A stretch of DNA of 64,000 nucleotides from Sulfurovum indicum (lineage in GTDB: Bacteria > Campylobacterota > Campylobacteria > Campylobacterales > Sulfurovaceae), in NCBI RefSeq assembly GCF_014931715.1, contig NZ_CP063164.1, positions 558,001 through 622,000 on the forward strand, given 5' to 3'. Positions 33,268 to 41,845 of the stretch are shown in pieces. The notes below the pieces were generated by a model. That model was not told the DNA's origin and ran no database searches. It saw only the letters and a list, made by a program, of their open reading frames with translations. The position numbers were made by a program, and so were the translations under genes. Within the stretch, counting starts at the first letter, position 1. Each line of letters opens with the position of its first letter.

Positions 33268-34203
33268 TTGAGTACCGAATGTTTGGAAGAGGCAGCAAAG
33301 TTGCCTCTGAATCTACCTTCCCCTATTCAATCTATCTTTTTTGAAAATAAACAGTTCTATTTAAAACGTGATGACTTGATACACGCTGACTTTTCGGGGA
33401 ACAAAGCACGTAAATTTCACTATTTTTTAACACATAGTTTTCCGCATATTAACAAGGTGGTCTCTTATGGTTCAGCACAGTCCAACGCTATGTACTCACT
33501 CTCAGTATTGGCAAAGATGAAGGGGTGGGTGTTTGAGTACTATGTGGATCATGTCGCAGACTATTTACAAGAAAATCCGCATGGGAACTATAGAGCAGCA
33601 TTGCAAAACGGCATGGTGCTTCGACCAGCTCAGAAAACGGTTGCTGAGCTGGTCGAAGGGAAACCGGATATACTGTTTATCGAAGAAGGGGGGCGTCAAC
33701 AAGAAGCTGTATACGGCATTAAGATATTGGCCCAGGAGATCATAGCCTGGCAAAGAGAAAATAATATAGAAAAACTTAATATATTTTTGCCATCGGGTAC
33801 GGGGACGACGGCACTTTTTCTCCAAAAATCCCTCTTAACACTCAATGCTCAACGCTCAACGCTTGTATACACGACGCCATGTGTTGGAAATAAAGCTTAT
33901 TTGAAGGAACAGTTTTTAATGCTGGAAGAAGATAAAGTATTCCACCCGACTATCTTGTGTTTGGAAAAAAAACACCATTTTGGCAAACTCTATAGAGAAA
34001 ATTACGAAATTTGGCTAAAATTACAACAACAAACGGGCGTCCTGTTCGATCTGCTGTATGATCCTTTGGGGTGGCGGACACTGTTAGTCTATCCCGAAGT
34101 TTACAGCAAGCCGACACTTTATATCCACCAGGGGGGAGTGCTTGGCAATGAAAGCATGCTCCGACGATATGTGCGGAAATACCCGTCTGTCATGAGTGAA
34201 TAA
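33268..34203 (+). CDS. PLP-dependent enzyme, ACC deaminase / D-cysteine desulfhydrase family
   Basis: A 311-residue fold-type II PLP enzyme. The PLP lysine lies in FSGNKARKFHYF near residue 44; VVSYGSAQSNAMYSLS and the glycine loop PSGTGTTALFL are the other cofactor contacts. The family includes ACC deaminase and D-cysteine desulfhydrase; the substrate cannot be set. The start is TTG 33268 after AGAGG. Two repeat types sit inside the coding region: a 15-base inverted repeat (33619-33658) and four heptanucleotides (33835-33862). The stop codon lies in the repeat that the MITE-like element entered. Confidence 0.75.
   Translation: MSTECLEEAAKLPLNLPSPIQSIFFENKQFYLKRDDLIHADFSGNKARKFHYFLTHSFPHINKVVSYGSAQSNAMYSLSVLAKMKGWVFEYYVDHVADYLQENPHGNYRAALQNGMVLRPAQKTVAELVEGKPDILFIEEGGRQQEAVYGIKILAQEIIAWQRENNIEKLNIFLPSGTGTTALFLQKSLLTLNAQRSTLVYTTPCVGNKAYLKEQFLMLEEDKVFHPTILCLEKKHHFGKLYRENYEIWLKLQQQTGVLFDLLYDPLGWRTLLVYPEVYSKPTLYIHQGGVLGNESMLRRYVRKYPSVMSE
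33619..33658. repeat. REP-like palindrome inside a coding sequence
   Basis: CTTCGACCAGCTCAG (33619-33633) and CTGAGCTGGTCGAAG (33644-33658) are perfect 15-base inverted arms with a 10-base spacer. They resemble the common CTTCGACAAGCTCAG intergenic palindrome, but here they are translated (RPAQKTVAELVEG). Confidence 0.8.
33835..33862. repeat. Four tandem heptanucleotides in the PLP gene
   Basis: TTAACAC, TCAATGC, TCAACGC, TCAACGC in a row. The 28-base array is read as LNAQRSTL. Confidence 0.6.
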
Positions 34204-34204
34204 T

Positions 34205-34477
34205 TAATGGGCACCTCTAATAACCCCATACGCCCATAATGGGTTTTGCAGATGTGAGATTTTGCAAGAGGCTTTCAAGTCCTAGCCAAAGCTAAGACGA
34301 TGGAAGCATCTTGTGAAAGATCGCGTCTGCAAAGCCCACCCTTTGGGCAATGCCGGCTTTGCCCTATGCGGCGTTACACTTTTTCGACTTAGCTACGGCT
34401 AGGTCTGTAAAGTGTGCCTTGCCTAGAACAAAGCCGGCAATGTTATGAGCATATGGGGTTATTAAAGGTGCCCTAAT
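34205..34477. mobile_element. MITE-like non-autonomous element with target duplication
   Basis: A 265-base element (34209-34473) with 31-base terminal inverted repeats starting GGGCACC (34209-34239 and 34443-34473; 28 of 31 match) and a TAAT direct repeat on both sides (34205-34208, 34474-34477). It has no coding capacity. Internal inverted segments (34281-34298 with 34385-34403) would let it fold extensively. Removing it plus one TAAT gives a sequence that matches an intact copy at 47579-47630. Confidence 0.75.
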
Positions 34478-34524
34478 AATGAATAGTGAATAGTTTTGGT
34501 ATGCTTTCTTTTAGAAAGCTTTGA
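34478..34524. repeat. Dispersed ~50-base repeat, copy interrupted by the MITE-like element
   Basis: Together with 34201-34208 this equals the repeat at 47579-47630, with two mismatches. It contains heptamers AATGAAT and AGTGAAT, then GCTTTCT/AGAAAGC, a 7-base hairpin. Confidence 0.75.
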
Positions 34525-34540
34525 TTAAAAAAGGTAGAAA

Positions 34541-35833
34541 ATGAAAATATTGTACAGTAGTGATGATACATTTGAATCGAATTTCAATGAACTTTTAGAA
34601 CGTGGCAAGATGGATATAGAGGGAGTAACCGGAATTGTTTCCGGATTGCTCAAAGAGATACAGACAGATGGAAACAGTGCACTTAAAGCACAGATTGCAC
34701 GTTTTGACAGATGGGAACCGCAAAGTGATGATGACCTTCTGGTCTCAGTCGAAGAGATGGCAAAAGCATACGAGCGTATTGACCCCGCACTTCGTGAAGC
34801 CTTGCATCTGTCTTATGAGCGTATTGAAGCTTATCATCAGAAACTGATGCCAAAGACCTGGATGGACAAAGAAGAAAACGGAACTATCCTGGGACAAAAA
34901 GTAACGGCCGTAGACCGAGCAGGTCTTTATATTCCTGGTGGAAAAGCAGCCTATCCAAGCTCTCTTTTGATGAATGTGATTCCAGCACAGGTTGCGGGTG
35001 TAAAGGAGATCGTAGTCTGTACTCCGGCACCTGATAATGAACTCAATGAGCTGCTTCTTGCTGCATGCCACCTTTGTAAAGTCACCAATGTATTCAAAGT
35101 GGGAGGTGCATCAGCGATAGGAGCAATGGCGTATGGAACCGAGACTGTCCCGAAAGTTGATGTGATCACGGGACCAGGAAATATCTTTGTGGCAACAGCC
35201 AAGAAACTGGTGTATGGTGAAGTGAATATCGATATGATCGCAGGGCCTTCTGAGATCGGTATTCTGGCAGATGAGAGTGCCAAAGAGGACTATCTTGCGA
35301 TCGATCTTCTTTCGCAGGCAGAACATGACGAAATGGCAAGTTCTATTCTTATTACCACCGACAGTGAGTTGGCAAACAAGGTCAGCGATAAAGTAGAGGA
35401 GTTTCTCAATACCCTTTCACGGGAAGATATTGCAAGAAAATCCATAGAAGAGCGTGGAGCGATCATTGTTACAAAAGATATGGACGAAGCGATTGAGCTG
35501 ATGAATGAGATTGCTCCGGAACACTTGGAGGTAGTGACTAAAGATCCCATGACTTTGTTAGAGAAGATCAGACATGCGGGTGCCATTTTTCTTGGAGAGA
35601 ATACACCGGAGCCTATTGGAGACTATATTGCAGGACCGAACCATACACTTCCGACAGGCGGTACGGCAAAATTCTACTCTCCTCTGAGTGTAGAGAACTT
35701 TCTGAAAAAATCTTCGATCATTATGATGAGTAGGCAGGGAATGGATGAGATCGGTGAGAAGTGTGCTTTAATCGCCAATACAGAAGGCTTGACAGCACAT
35801 GAAGAGAGTGTTAGGATCCGTTTGAGAGACTAG
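34541..35833 (+). CDS. hisD: Histidinol dehydrogenase
   Basis: A 430-residue zinc enzyme catalysing the last two oxidations of histidine synthesis. Signature regions are [66 protein letters not shown] with metal-binding Gln/His, and the C-terminal [19 protein letters not shown]. Length and motifs are complete. No other his gene is adjacent. AAAGG precedes the ATG. Confidence 0.95.
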   Translation: MKILYSSDDTFESNFNELLERGKMDIEGVTGIVSGLLKEIQTDGNSALKAQIARFDRWEPQSDDDLLVSVEEMAKAYERIDPALREALHLSYERIEAYHQKLMPKTWMDKEENGTILGQKVTAVDRAGLYIPGGKAAYPSSLLMNVIPAQVAGVKEIVVCTPAPDNELNELLLAACHLCKVTNVFKVGGASAIGAMAYGTETVPKVDVITGPGNIFVATAKKLVYGEVNIDMIAGPSEIGILADESAKEDYLAIDLLSQAEHDEMASSILITTDSELANKVSDKVEEFLNTLSREDIARKSIEERGAIIVTKDMDEAIELMNEIAPEHLEVVTKDPMTLLEKIRHAGAIFLGENTPEPIGDYIAGPNHTLPTGGTAKFYSPLSVENFLKKSSIIMMSRQGMDEIGEKCALIANTEGLTAHEESVRIRLRD

Positions 35834-35890
35834 CATCTTCTCTGTATATTCTCCATACTTGGTGAGAGTATGAAAAATATTATTTTTTTA

Positions 35891-35914
35891 AAAAACTGTT
35901 TACATGCAGTTTTT
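35891..35914. terminator. Rho-independent terminator after hisD
   Basis: AAAAACTG pairs with CAGTTTTT around TTTACATG, 58 bases after the hisD stop. The A and T runs make it usable on both strands. Confidence 0.65.
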
Positions 35915-35963
35915 ACCAGTTTTCTTACGGTTCTTGACCGATTAGAGACCTTTTGGCACGTCA

Positions 35964-35993
35964 GACAGGCATGAAGCTGATCTGATGCCTGTC
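35964..35993. terminator. Hairpin downstream of the sulfide dehydrogenase gene
   Basis: GACAGGCAT and ATGCCTGTC are perfect 9-base arms with a 12-base loop, lying 17 bases past the minus-strand stop at 36010. A U-run is lacking. Confidence 0.4.
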
Positions 35994-36009
35994 GGATTTC
36001 CTCTGTAAA

Positions 36010-37323
36010 TTACGTATAAAACATATTGTCGTACATAGATTTTGCCCAGGTAAATTGTGACTTGTGTTTGCCAAGAGTATTATCTCTCCAGTCTTCATCT
36101 GAGATAGTCTTGGCAAACTTTGTTTCTCCTTTGGAACCATATGTATATTCCGAAAGCAAAGAGATCTCACGTTGGGGCTTCATTGAAATCAGTGATACAC
36201 AAAAAGTGATAGGTGATTTCCATTTTATCGCGTTTTTTCCGATGGCATCAGCAACCATTTTAGCTACATTGGCACCTTCAGTATAGGCGGTATTACCAGA
36301 CTTTGAAAAGCCCATAGGTCTTAAGTCTCCACATCCGAAGATGTTATCATGCCCTTTGAAGCGATAGGTATAGACATCGAGGTTGGCTTCAATACGGTTG
36401 TAGGGAGTTTTGGTGGTCAGACCAAGTTTTTCAAGAAGCTTTGGTGCACGAACATTCGGGTAGAAAGCAGCATCTTCAAAAGGTATTTCATCAAATTCAG
36501 TCACTACAGTTTTTTTATCTAAGTCGATAGACTCTATTGTAGTCGAGGGCATATAGACAAGTTCTTCCTTGTATAGCTCTTTGAAAGCAGAAAGAAAGCC
36601 CTCTTCTTTGATAGTTACAGTATTGTTTGCATCAAGAATAACTACTTTGCCTTTTATTTTATTGCGTTTAATATGGTCAGCAAGCAGACAGGCCCGCTCA
36701 TAAGGAGCAGGTAAACAACGATAGTTTCCGTTGGGTACGGTGATGATAAAGTTGCCGCCTTTAAAATGTTTGATTTTTCGTTTGAGTGTTAAATGTTCTG
36801 AACCGGGAATAAATGCCGGAGGATATTCTCGTTGGATACGTTTTTCAAATGCATTATCGCCTTTGCTCCATACGTAATAGTCATACTCTATGCCTGTAGC
36901 AAAAACAAGGTAGTCATAGTGCAGATCACCTTTGGTAGTTGAGAGGATATTCTCTTTGGCATTGAGTCCTGTCGCTTCGGCTTGCAGGTAGGTGTAGTTA
37001 TGGTTATTCGCTGCATCAATAAAGCTGTGAGTTAAAAACTCCAGGTCAACCAAATCAAAGAGCCAGGCATTGCTGGCAGGGCAGGATACAAAGTGATCAC
37101 GTTTTTCAACCAGTGTTACATTTGCGTGTGGCACATACTCTTTGACATGTTTGGCAAAGGAGAGTCCTGACCACCCCCCGCCTACTACTACAATATGAGG
37201 ACCTTTTGAAGGTTTTTTGTTTGTTTGTGGTATTTGGGTGTTTTTTGAAGGCTCTGCTTTCATCATGGAAGAGAGCGACAAGAATGCAATGAGTGAACTT
37301 TTAAAAAGGTCTCTGCGTTTCAT
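36010..37323 (-). CDS. Flavocytochrome c sulfide dehydrogenase, flavoprotein subunit (FccB/SoxF-like)
   Basis: A 437-residue protein with a twin-arginine-type leader (MKRRDLFKSS plus hydrophobic stretch to ~23), so it should act in the periplasm. FAD binding begins with HIVVVGGGWSGLSFAKHV and VTLVEKRDHFVSCP; FGCGDLRPMG is the second FAD motif. Cysteines in NYRCLPAPYERA and ITFCVSLIS fit the redox disulfide of FCSD. The enzyme oxidises sulfide to sulfur and passes electrons to a cytochrome c. No cytochrome subunit gene (fccA) adjoins; the small cytochrome at 5051 is far away. AAAGGA precedes the ATG. Confidence 0.8.
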   Translation of the reverse strand: MKRRDLFKSSLIAFLSLSSMMKAEPSKNTQIPQTNKKPSKGPHIVVVGGGWSGLSFAKHVKEYVPHANVTLVEKRDHFVSCPASNAWLFDLVDLEFLTHSFIDAANNHNYTYLQAEATGLNAKENILSTTKGDLHYDYLVFATGIEYDYYVWSKGDNAFEKRIQREYPPAFIPGSEHLTLKRKIKHFKGGNFIITVPNGNYRCLPAPYERACLLADHIKRNKIKGKVVILDANNTVTIKEEGFLSAFKELYKEELVYMPSTTIESIDLDKKTVVTEFDEIPFEDAAFYPNVRAPKLLEKLGLTTKTPYNRIEANLDVYTYRFKGHDNIFGCGDLRPMGFSKSGNTAYTEGANVAKMVADAIGKNAIKWKSPITFCVSLISMKPQREISLLSEYTYGSKGETKFAKTISDEDWRDNTLGKHKSQFTWAKSMYDNMFYT

Positions 37324-37615
37324 AGGAAATCCTTTTTTTTTGAAATAAAAAAGGATTATAACATAGATGAGATTATTGCTAATTTTAAAAATGTATTTTT
37401 TGTTGAATTATTTAAAGGAAAATGAGAATTGTTTGCCATACTATTTTGGTGGTCAGGATGATTTCCTTGTATCATGTACTAAGAAAGAGATGGAGAAGAG
37501 GATAAAGACTTGAACTATTTCCTGCAAAAGTATAAATAGCAGTTGTGTTTTTATAGAGAGAAGGATGATAATAAAAAAGAGCAGATATCCAATAAGGGTT
37601 TAGAAAATTGCATTT

Positions 37616-37702
37616 TGGTGCGGACAAGAGGACTCGAACCTCCACGGGATTGCTCCCACTAGAACCTGAATCTAGCGCGTCTACCAATTCCGCCATGTCC
37701 GC
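37616..37702 (-). tRNA. tRNA-Leu (anticodon CAG)
   Basis: A complete cloverleaf on the minus strand with 3' CCA encoded. GCGGACA acceptor, anticodon stem CTAGA/TCTAG with loop TTCAGGT, long variable arm and GGTTCGAGTCC T-arm. Last gene of the tRNA cluster. Confidence 0.95.
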
Positions 37703-37737
37703 ATGATTATCTGGAATTTGTGATTATAAAAAAGAAG

Positions 37738-37814
37738 TGGCGCGGCGGACGAGACTCGAACTCGCGACCCCCTGCGTGACAGGCAGGTATTCTAACCAAC
37801 TGAACTACCGCCGC
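37738..37814 (-). tRNA. tRNA-Asp (anticodon GTC), copy 1
   Basis: 77 bases including encoded CCA; acceptor GCGGCGG/CCGCCGC, anticodon loop CTGTCAC in stem CCTGC/GCAGG. Identical to the copy at 38247. Confidence 0.95.
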
Positions 37815-37870
37815 ACCTGAACCTAAAAAGGTTGAAAAGTATTTTACCTTTTTTTCTTTAAAAAAGGTTA

Positions 37871-37946
37871 TGGTGGTCGCTACAAGACTCGAACTTGTGA
37901 CATCTACCTTGTAAGGGTAGCGCTCTACCAACTGAGCTAAGCGACC
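37871..37946 (-). tRNA. tRNA-Val (anticodon TAC), copy 1
   Basis: 76 bases with CCA; acceptor GGTCGCT, anticodon loop CTTACAA in stem CTACC/GGTAG. Identical to the copy at 38056. Confidence 0.95.
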
Positions 37947-37951
37947 GAAAA

Positions 37952-38027
37952 TGGCGACCCCTAGAGGATTTGAACCTCTGTGACTACGATGAAAACGTAG
38001 CATCCTTGGCCACTAGATGAAAGGGTC
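37952..38027 (-). tRNA. tRNA-Glu (anticodon TTC)
   Basis: 76 bases with CCA; acceptor GACCCTT/AGGGGTC-type, anticodon loop TTTTCAT in stem CTACG/CGTAG. The only single-copy tRNA inside the duplicated part. Confidence 0.94.
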
Positions 38028-38055
38028 ATCTAGATCCAAACAGTCACATATTGTA

Positions 38056-38131
38056 TGGTGGTCGCTACAAGACTCGAACTTGTGACATCTACCTTGTAAG
38101 GGTAGCGCTCTACCAACTGAGCTAAGCGACC
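38056..38131 (-). tRNA. tRNA-Val (anticodon TAC), copy 2
   Basis: Identical in sequence to the copy at 37871; different spacers on both sides. Confidence 0.95.
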
Positions 38132-38150
38132 AACGAAGTGATTGTTTTGG

Positions 38151-38226
38151 TGGTGACCCGTCTAGGATTCGAACCTAGGGCCCACTCCTTAAAAGGGAGT
38201 TGCTCTACCAACTGAGCTAACGGGTC
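38151..38226 (-). tRNA. tRNA-Lys (anticodon TTT), copy 1
   Basis: 76 bases with CCA; acceptor GACCCGT/ACGGGTC, anticodon loop CTTTTAA in stem ACTCC/GGAGT. Identical to the copy at 38337. Confidence 0.95.
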
Positions 38227-38246
38227 ACAGTGACGAAAAGTGTGAA

Positions 38247-38323
38247 TGGCGCGGCGGACGAGACTCGAACTCGCGACCCCCTGCGTGACAGGCAGGTATT
38301 CTAACCAACTGAACTACCGCCGC
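38247..38323 (-). tRNA. tRNA-Asp (anticodon GTC), copy 2
   Basis: Identical to the copy at 37738, 77 bases with CCA. Confidence 0.95.
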
Positions 38324-38336
38324 ACATTACACATGG

Positions 38337-38412
38337 TGGTGACCCGTCTAGGATTCGAACCTAGGGCCCACTCCTTAAAAGGGAGTTGCTCTACCAACTG
38401 AGCTAACGGGTC
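38337..38412 (-). tRNA. tRNA-Lys (anticodon TTT), copy 2
   Basis: Identical to the copy at 38151. It is the first gene of the cluster, 38 bases after the -10 box. Confidence 0.95.
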
Positions 38413-38449
38413 ACACGACTTATGCAGATTTTCTGAATAAGTGGACGGA

Positions 38450-38478
38450 ATTATAGCCAAGACCGTCTTTATTGTCAA
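38450..38478 (-). promoter_or_regulatory. Consensus sigma-70 promoter of the tRNA cluster
   Basis: On the minus strand TTGACA (38473-38478) and TATAAT (38450-38455) are separated by exactly 17 bases, the ideal spacing. It is the only perfect -35/-10 pair I found in the window, in keeping with strong tRNA transcription. Confidence 0.88.
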
Positions 38479-38506
38479 GAGATTTTTACAAAAACCGAAA
38501 AAATTT

Positions 38507-38989
38507 TCAAATATTCAGTTTTACAGCAAGTTTTTTAACGGCATACTGAACAGACTGCTCCTGTACCGATTCCCTGTTCCCTTTAAAGATGCAGTGGTAT
38601 ATCTCTTTCTCTCCCGGTGTCAGAACACCTATATAGACAGTACCTACCGGTTTGAACTTAGTTCCTCCAGCAGGTCCGGCAATACCGGAGACGGCGATGG
38701 CATAGTCTGCGTTTGCCATTTTTACAATACCGTCAAGCATCTGAGAGACACACTCTCTGCTTACAGCACCATAGTTTGCCAATACTTCATCCTCAACACC
38801 AAGCCAGAGATGTTTGATCTCATTTGAGTAAGTGACACAGGAACCGTTCAGTACGTTTGAAGCACCCGGGATCGCAGTAAAAGCTGCAGCGATCCTTCCC
38901 CCTGTACAGCTTTCTGCAAATGTGATCGTCTCTTCTCTTTTTTCCAGTTCTCTGATGATATTTTCTACTGATTTCTTTAGTTTCTTCAT
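38507..38989 (-). CDS. pncC: Nicotinamide-nucleotide amidase (CinA C-terminal domain, PncC)
   Basis: A 160-residue single-domain protein: TITFAESCTGGRIAAAFT, GSCVTYSNEIKHLWLGV, YGAVSRECVSQM and VSGIAGPAGGTKFKPVGTVYIG define the CinA/PncC domain. It deamidates NMN to NaMN in pyridine nucleotide recycling. The N-terminal CinA domain is absent. ATG 38989 is used; 12 further codons upstream are open but not family-like. Divergent from ileS. Confidence 0.88.
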   Translation of the reverse strand: MKKLKKSVENIIRELEKREETITFAESCTGGRIAAAFTAIPGASNVLNGSCVTYSNEIKHLWLGVEDEVLANYGAVSRECVSQMLDGIVKMANADYAIAVSGIAGPAGGTKFKPVGTVYIGVLTPGEKEIYHCIFKGNRESVQEQSVQYAVKKLAVKLNI

Positions 38990-39030
38990 GATAAAATTGT
39001 ACCAAAAGTAGCCTCTAATAGACATTTGGA

Positions 39031-39036
39031 TATAAT
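39031..39036 (+). promoter_or_regulatory. Probable -10 box for ileS
   Basis: TATAAT in TTTGGATATAATC, 46 bases before ATG 39083. Confidence 0.5.
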
Positions 39037-39082
39037 CACACGATAATATAAAAGGGGCGACCCTAAAAAGGTATTATCGACT

Positions 39083-41845
39083 ATGGATTATAAAGAGACA
39101 CTTCTCCTCCCCAAAACAGACTTTCCGATGCGTGGAAATCTTCCTGCGAATGAACCAAAAAAGTATAAGCACTGGTTTGATACCAACATTTATGAACAGA
39201 TGAAAACCAAACGTGAAGGTGCTCCTGTATTTACGCTTCATGATGGTCCTCCTTATGCCAATGGTGATATTCACATCGGGCATGCTCTCAACAAAATTCT
39301 TAAAGATATTATCCTGAAGTATAACTATTTTCAGGGGAAAGCAGTTCGTATGACACCAGGCTGGGACTGTCACGGCCTGCCTATAGAACAGAAAGTTGAA
39401 GAGAAACTCGGAAAGTCCAAGAAGGAAGCAATGCCAACCGAGCAATTCAGGGAACTCTGTAGAGAACATGCAGCAAAGTTCATTGATATTCAAAGAGACG
39501 GTTTTAAATCACTTGGAGTAATTGCTGACTGGGAGAACCCCTATGTAACTATGGATTTCAAGTTTGAAGCGAATATTTACAGGACCTTGTGTGAAGTAGC
39601 CAAGAGAGGATTGCTTGTGGAGCGCCATAAGCCGATCTTCTGGTCATGGGCAGCACAGACGGCACTGGCAGATGCAGAGGTTGAGTATGAAGATAAAGAG
39701 GATTACTCGATCTACGTACATTTTGAGCTTTCCGATGCGGCAAAAGAGAGGGTAGGGGTTGAAGGAAAAGCCGGGCTGGTTATTTGGACGACGACACCCT
39801 GGACACTGCCGGCCAATACTGGTATTTCCATTAATCCTGATGAGATGTATGTACTTACCGATGACGGACATATCGTTGCAGAAGCACGTTATGATGCCAT
39901 GATCGAAGAGGGAGTTGTCAGCGGTCATGCTTCACGGAAGATTGCTGCTACAGAAATGGAAGGGTTACTGGCGATAAACCCGCTGAACGGCCGCCCTTCA
40001 AAAGTAGTTCTTGGTGAACATGTATTGATGGATGGTGGTACCGGGTGTGTACACACAGCGCCAGGGCATGGTGAAGATGACTATAAAGTAGGGCTTAAAT
40101 ATGGTCTTGAAGTGCTTATGCCTGTGAATGAGAAAGGACTTTATGATGAATCGGTCGTAGGGTTGAACCTTCTGCCTGAGCCTGAAAAGTTTGTGGGAAT
40201 GCATATTTTTAAAGCCAATGAGCCGATCCTTGAGCTTTTAGGAGACAATTTACTGAAAGTCAGCAAGTTCACACACTCTTATCCTCACTGTTGGAGAACG
40301 AAAAAGCCTCTCATCTACAGAGCGACCAATCAGTGGTTTATATCAATTGACGATAAAGCGGAAGGTTCTGACAAGACTTTAAGGGACGCAGCACTGAATG
40401 CCATTGAATCTGTCGAGTTCTATCCGGCTACGGCTAAAAACAGACTGCAGCCTATGATTGAAGGAAGGCCGGACTGGTGTATCTCCCGTCAGAGAAGCTG
40501 GGGTGTACCTATTGCCTTTTTCCGGGTCAAGAGTACCAAAGAGGTAATCTTTGATGAAGATGTGCTTGAACATGTAGCATCACTCTTTGATGTATATGGT
40601 GCAGACGCATGGTACTCTATGAGCATCGCAGAGCTTTTGCCTGAAGGCAGCAGATACAATCCTGACGAGCTTGAGAAGATCGAAGATATTCTGGATGTAT
40701 GGTTTGACAGCGGTTCGACATGGAATTCGGTACTGAGTTCGGGTAATTATGATGCAGGAAACTATCCGGCATCACTTTACATTGAAGGAAGTGACCAGCA
40801 CAGAGGGTGGTTCCAGTCTTCACTGCTTCTAAGCAGCGCAATCAACCAGATCTCTCCATATGAGACATTGATCACCCATGGTTTCACTGTCGATGAGAAG
40901 GGTGAAAAGATGTCCAAATCCAAAGGGAATGTTGTTGCTCCGGATAAAGTTATCAGGCAGTATGGCTCTGAGATACTCAGGCTGTGGGTTGCACTTTCAG
41001 ATTATCAGACGGATTTGAAGATCTCTGACGGTATATTGAAGCAGACAGCAGAACAGTACAGAAAGATAAGAAATACTTTCAGGTTTCTGCTTGCCAATGT
41101 GAATGACCTGGATACTGTAGTGGCACAGGAAGCTTACGGAGAGCTGGATAGGTGGATATTTAATAAAGCAAGAGAAGTCTTTGCTTTGGTTAAAACGAGT
41201 TTTGACAGCAATGATTTTCTTAAAGGTTTTGCAACGCTCAATCACTTCATTACCAATGAGTTGAGCGGTATCTATATGGATATTACCAAAGACAGGCTTT
41301 ATTGTGAGGCAAAAAACTCTGATGTCAGACGTGCAACACAATCTACGATGCTTCTTATTGCCAAGGCGATGTTGGGGTTGGTAGCTCCGGTACTTACCTA
41401 TACTGCAGATGAGATCCTGGAGTATGCTCCGGCTATTTTCAAAGGGGGAATGGAGAATGTGTTTGATCTTGTCTATGAACCGCTTCCTGAAGTAGCTGCA
41501 AGTTTCAATGATGCGATTTTGCTTGAAGCCAGAGAGAAGTTCTCCGAAGCGATCGATTCCCTCAAGAAGGAGAAGATCATCAAATCAACACTTGAGCTTG
41601 AAATAGCAGGAGAGAGAGAAGCACTGCCAATCAGTGAAGATAAAGATATTGAAGACTGGTTTGTTGTTTCGGCTGTGAAAACAAGCAGTGAGGGAGATGA
41701 AGTGGCTTCTTTCGAAGTAGATGGCAAGACCTTTACTGTTCACAAGGCAACAGCGGCGAAGTGTCCAAGATGCTGGAGATTTACAAGCAGTTCTGAAGAG
41801 TGTGTCTGTGAACGTTGTGCAAGTGTTGTTGGAGAAGAGGCATAA
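39083..41845 (+). CDS. ileS: Isoleucyl-tRNA synthetase
   Basis: A 920-residue class I synthetase. HIGH occurs in GDIHIGHALNKIL near residue 67 and KMSKS in GEKMSKSKGNVVAPD near 613; the CP1 editing domain between them has the WTTTPWTLPAN motif. The C-terminus carries a zinc knuckle (CPRCWRF and CVCERC). The bacterial type I length is normal. The stop overlaps a 41-codon frame by one base. Confidence 0.97.
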   Translation: MDYKETLLLPKTDFPMRGNLPANEPKKYKHWFDTNIYEQMKTKREGAPVFTLHDGPPYANGDIHIGHALNKILKDIILKYNYFQGKAVRMTPGWDCHGLPIEQKVEEKLGKSKKEAMPTEQFRELCREHAAKFIDIQRDGFKSLGVIADWENPYVTMDFKFEANIYRTLCEVAKRGLLVERHKPIFWSWAAQTALADAEVEYEDKEDYSIYVHFELSDAAKERVGVEGKAGLVIWTTTPWTLPANTGISINPDEMYVLTDDGHIVAEARYDAMIEEGVVSGHASRKIAATEMEGLLAINPLNGRPSKVVLGEHVLMDGGTGCVHTAPGHGEDDYKVGLKYGLEVLMPVNEKGLYDESVVGLNLLPEPEKFVGMHIFKANEPILELLGDNLLKVSKFTHSYPHCWRTKKPLIYRATNQWFISIDDKAEGSDKTLRDAALNAIESVEFYPATAKNRLQPMIEGRPDWCISRQRSWGVPIAFFRVKSTKEVIFDEDVLEHVASLFDVYGADAWYSMSIAELLPEGSRYNPDELEKIEDILDVWFDSGSTWNSVLSSGNYDAGNYPASLYIEGSDQHRGWFQSSLLLSSAINQISPYETLITHGFTVDEKGEKMSKSKGNVVAPDKVIRQYGSEILRLWVALSDYQTDLKISDGILKQTAEQYRKIRNTFRFLLANVNDLDTVVAQEAYGELDRWIFNKAREVFALVKTSFDSNDFLKGFATLNHFITNELSGIYMDITKDRLYCEAKNSDVRRATQSTMLLIAKAMLGLVAPVLTYTADEILEYAPAIFKGGMENVFDLVYEPLPEVAASFNDAILLEAREKFSEAIDSLKKEKIIKSTLELEIAGEREALPISEDKDIEDWFVVSAVKTSSEGDEVASFEVDGKTFTVHKATAAKCPRCWRFTSSSEECVCERCASVVGEEA

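Noticed and set aside
37472-38003. Open frames of 74 and 98 codons on the minus strand
   Set aside because: They run through tRNA genes; the apparent protein motifs are translated tRNA sequence.
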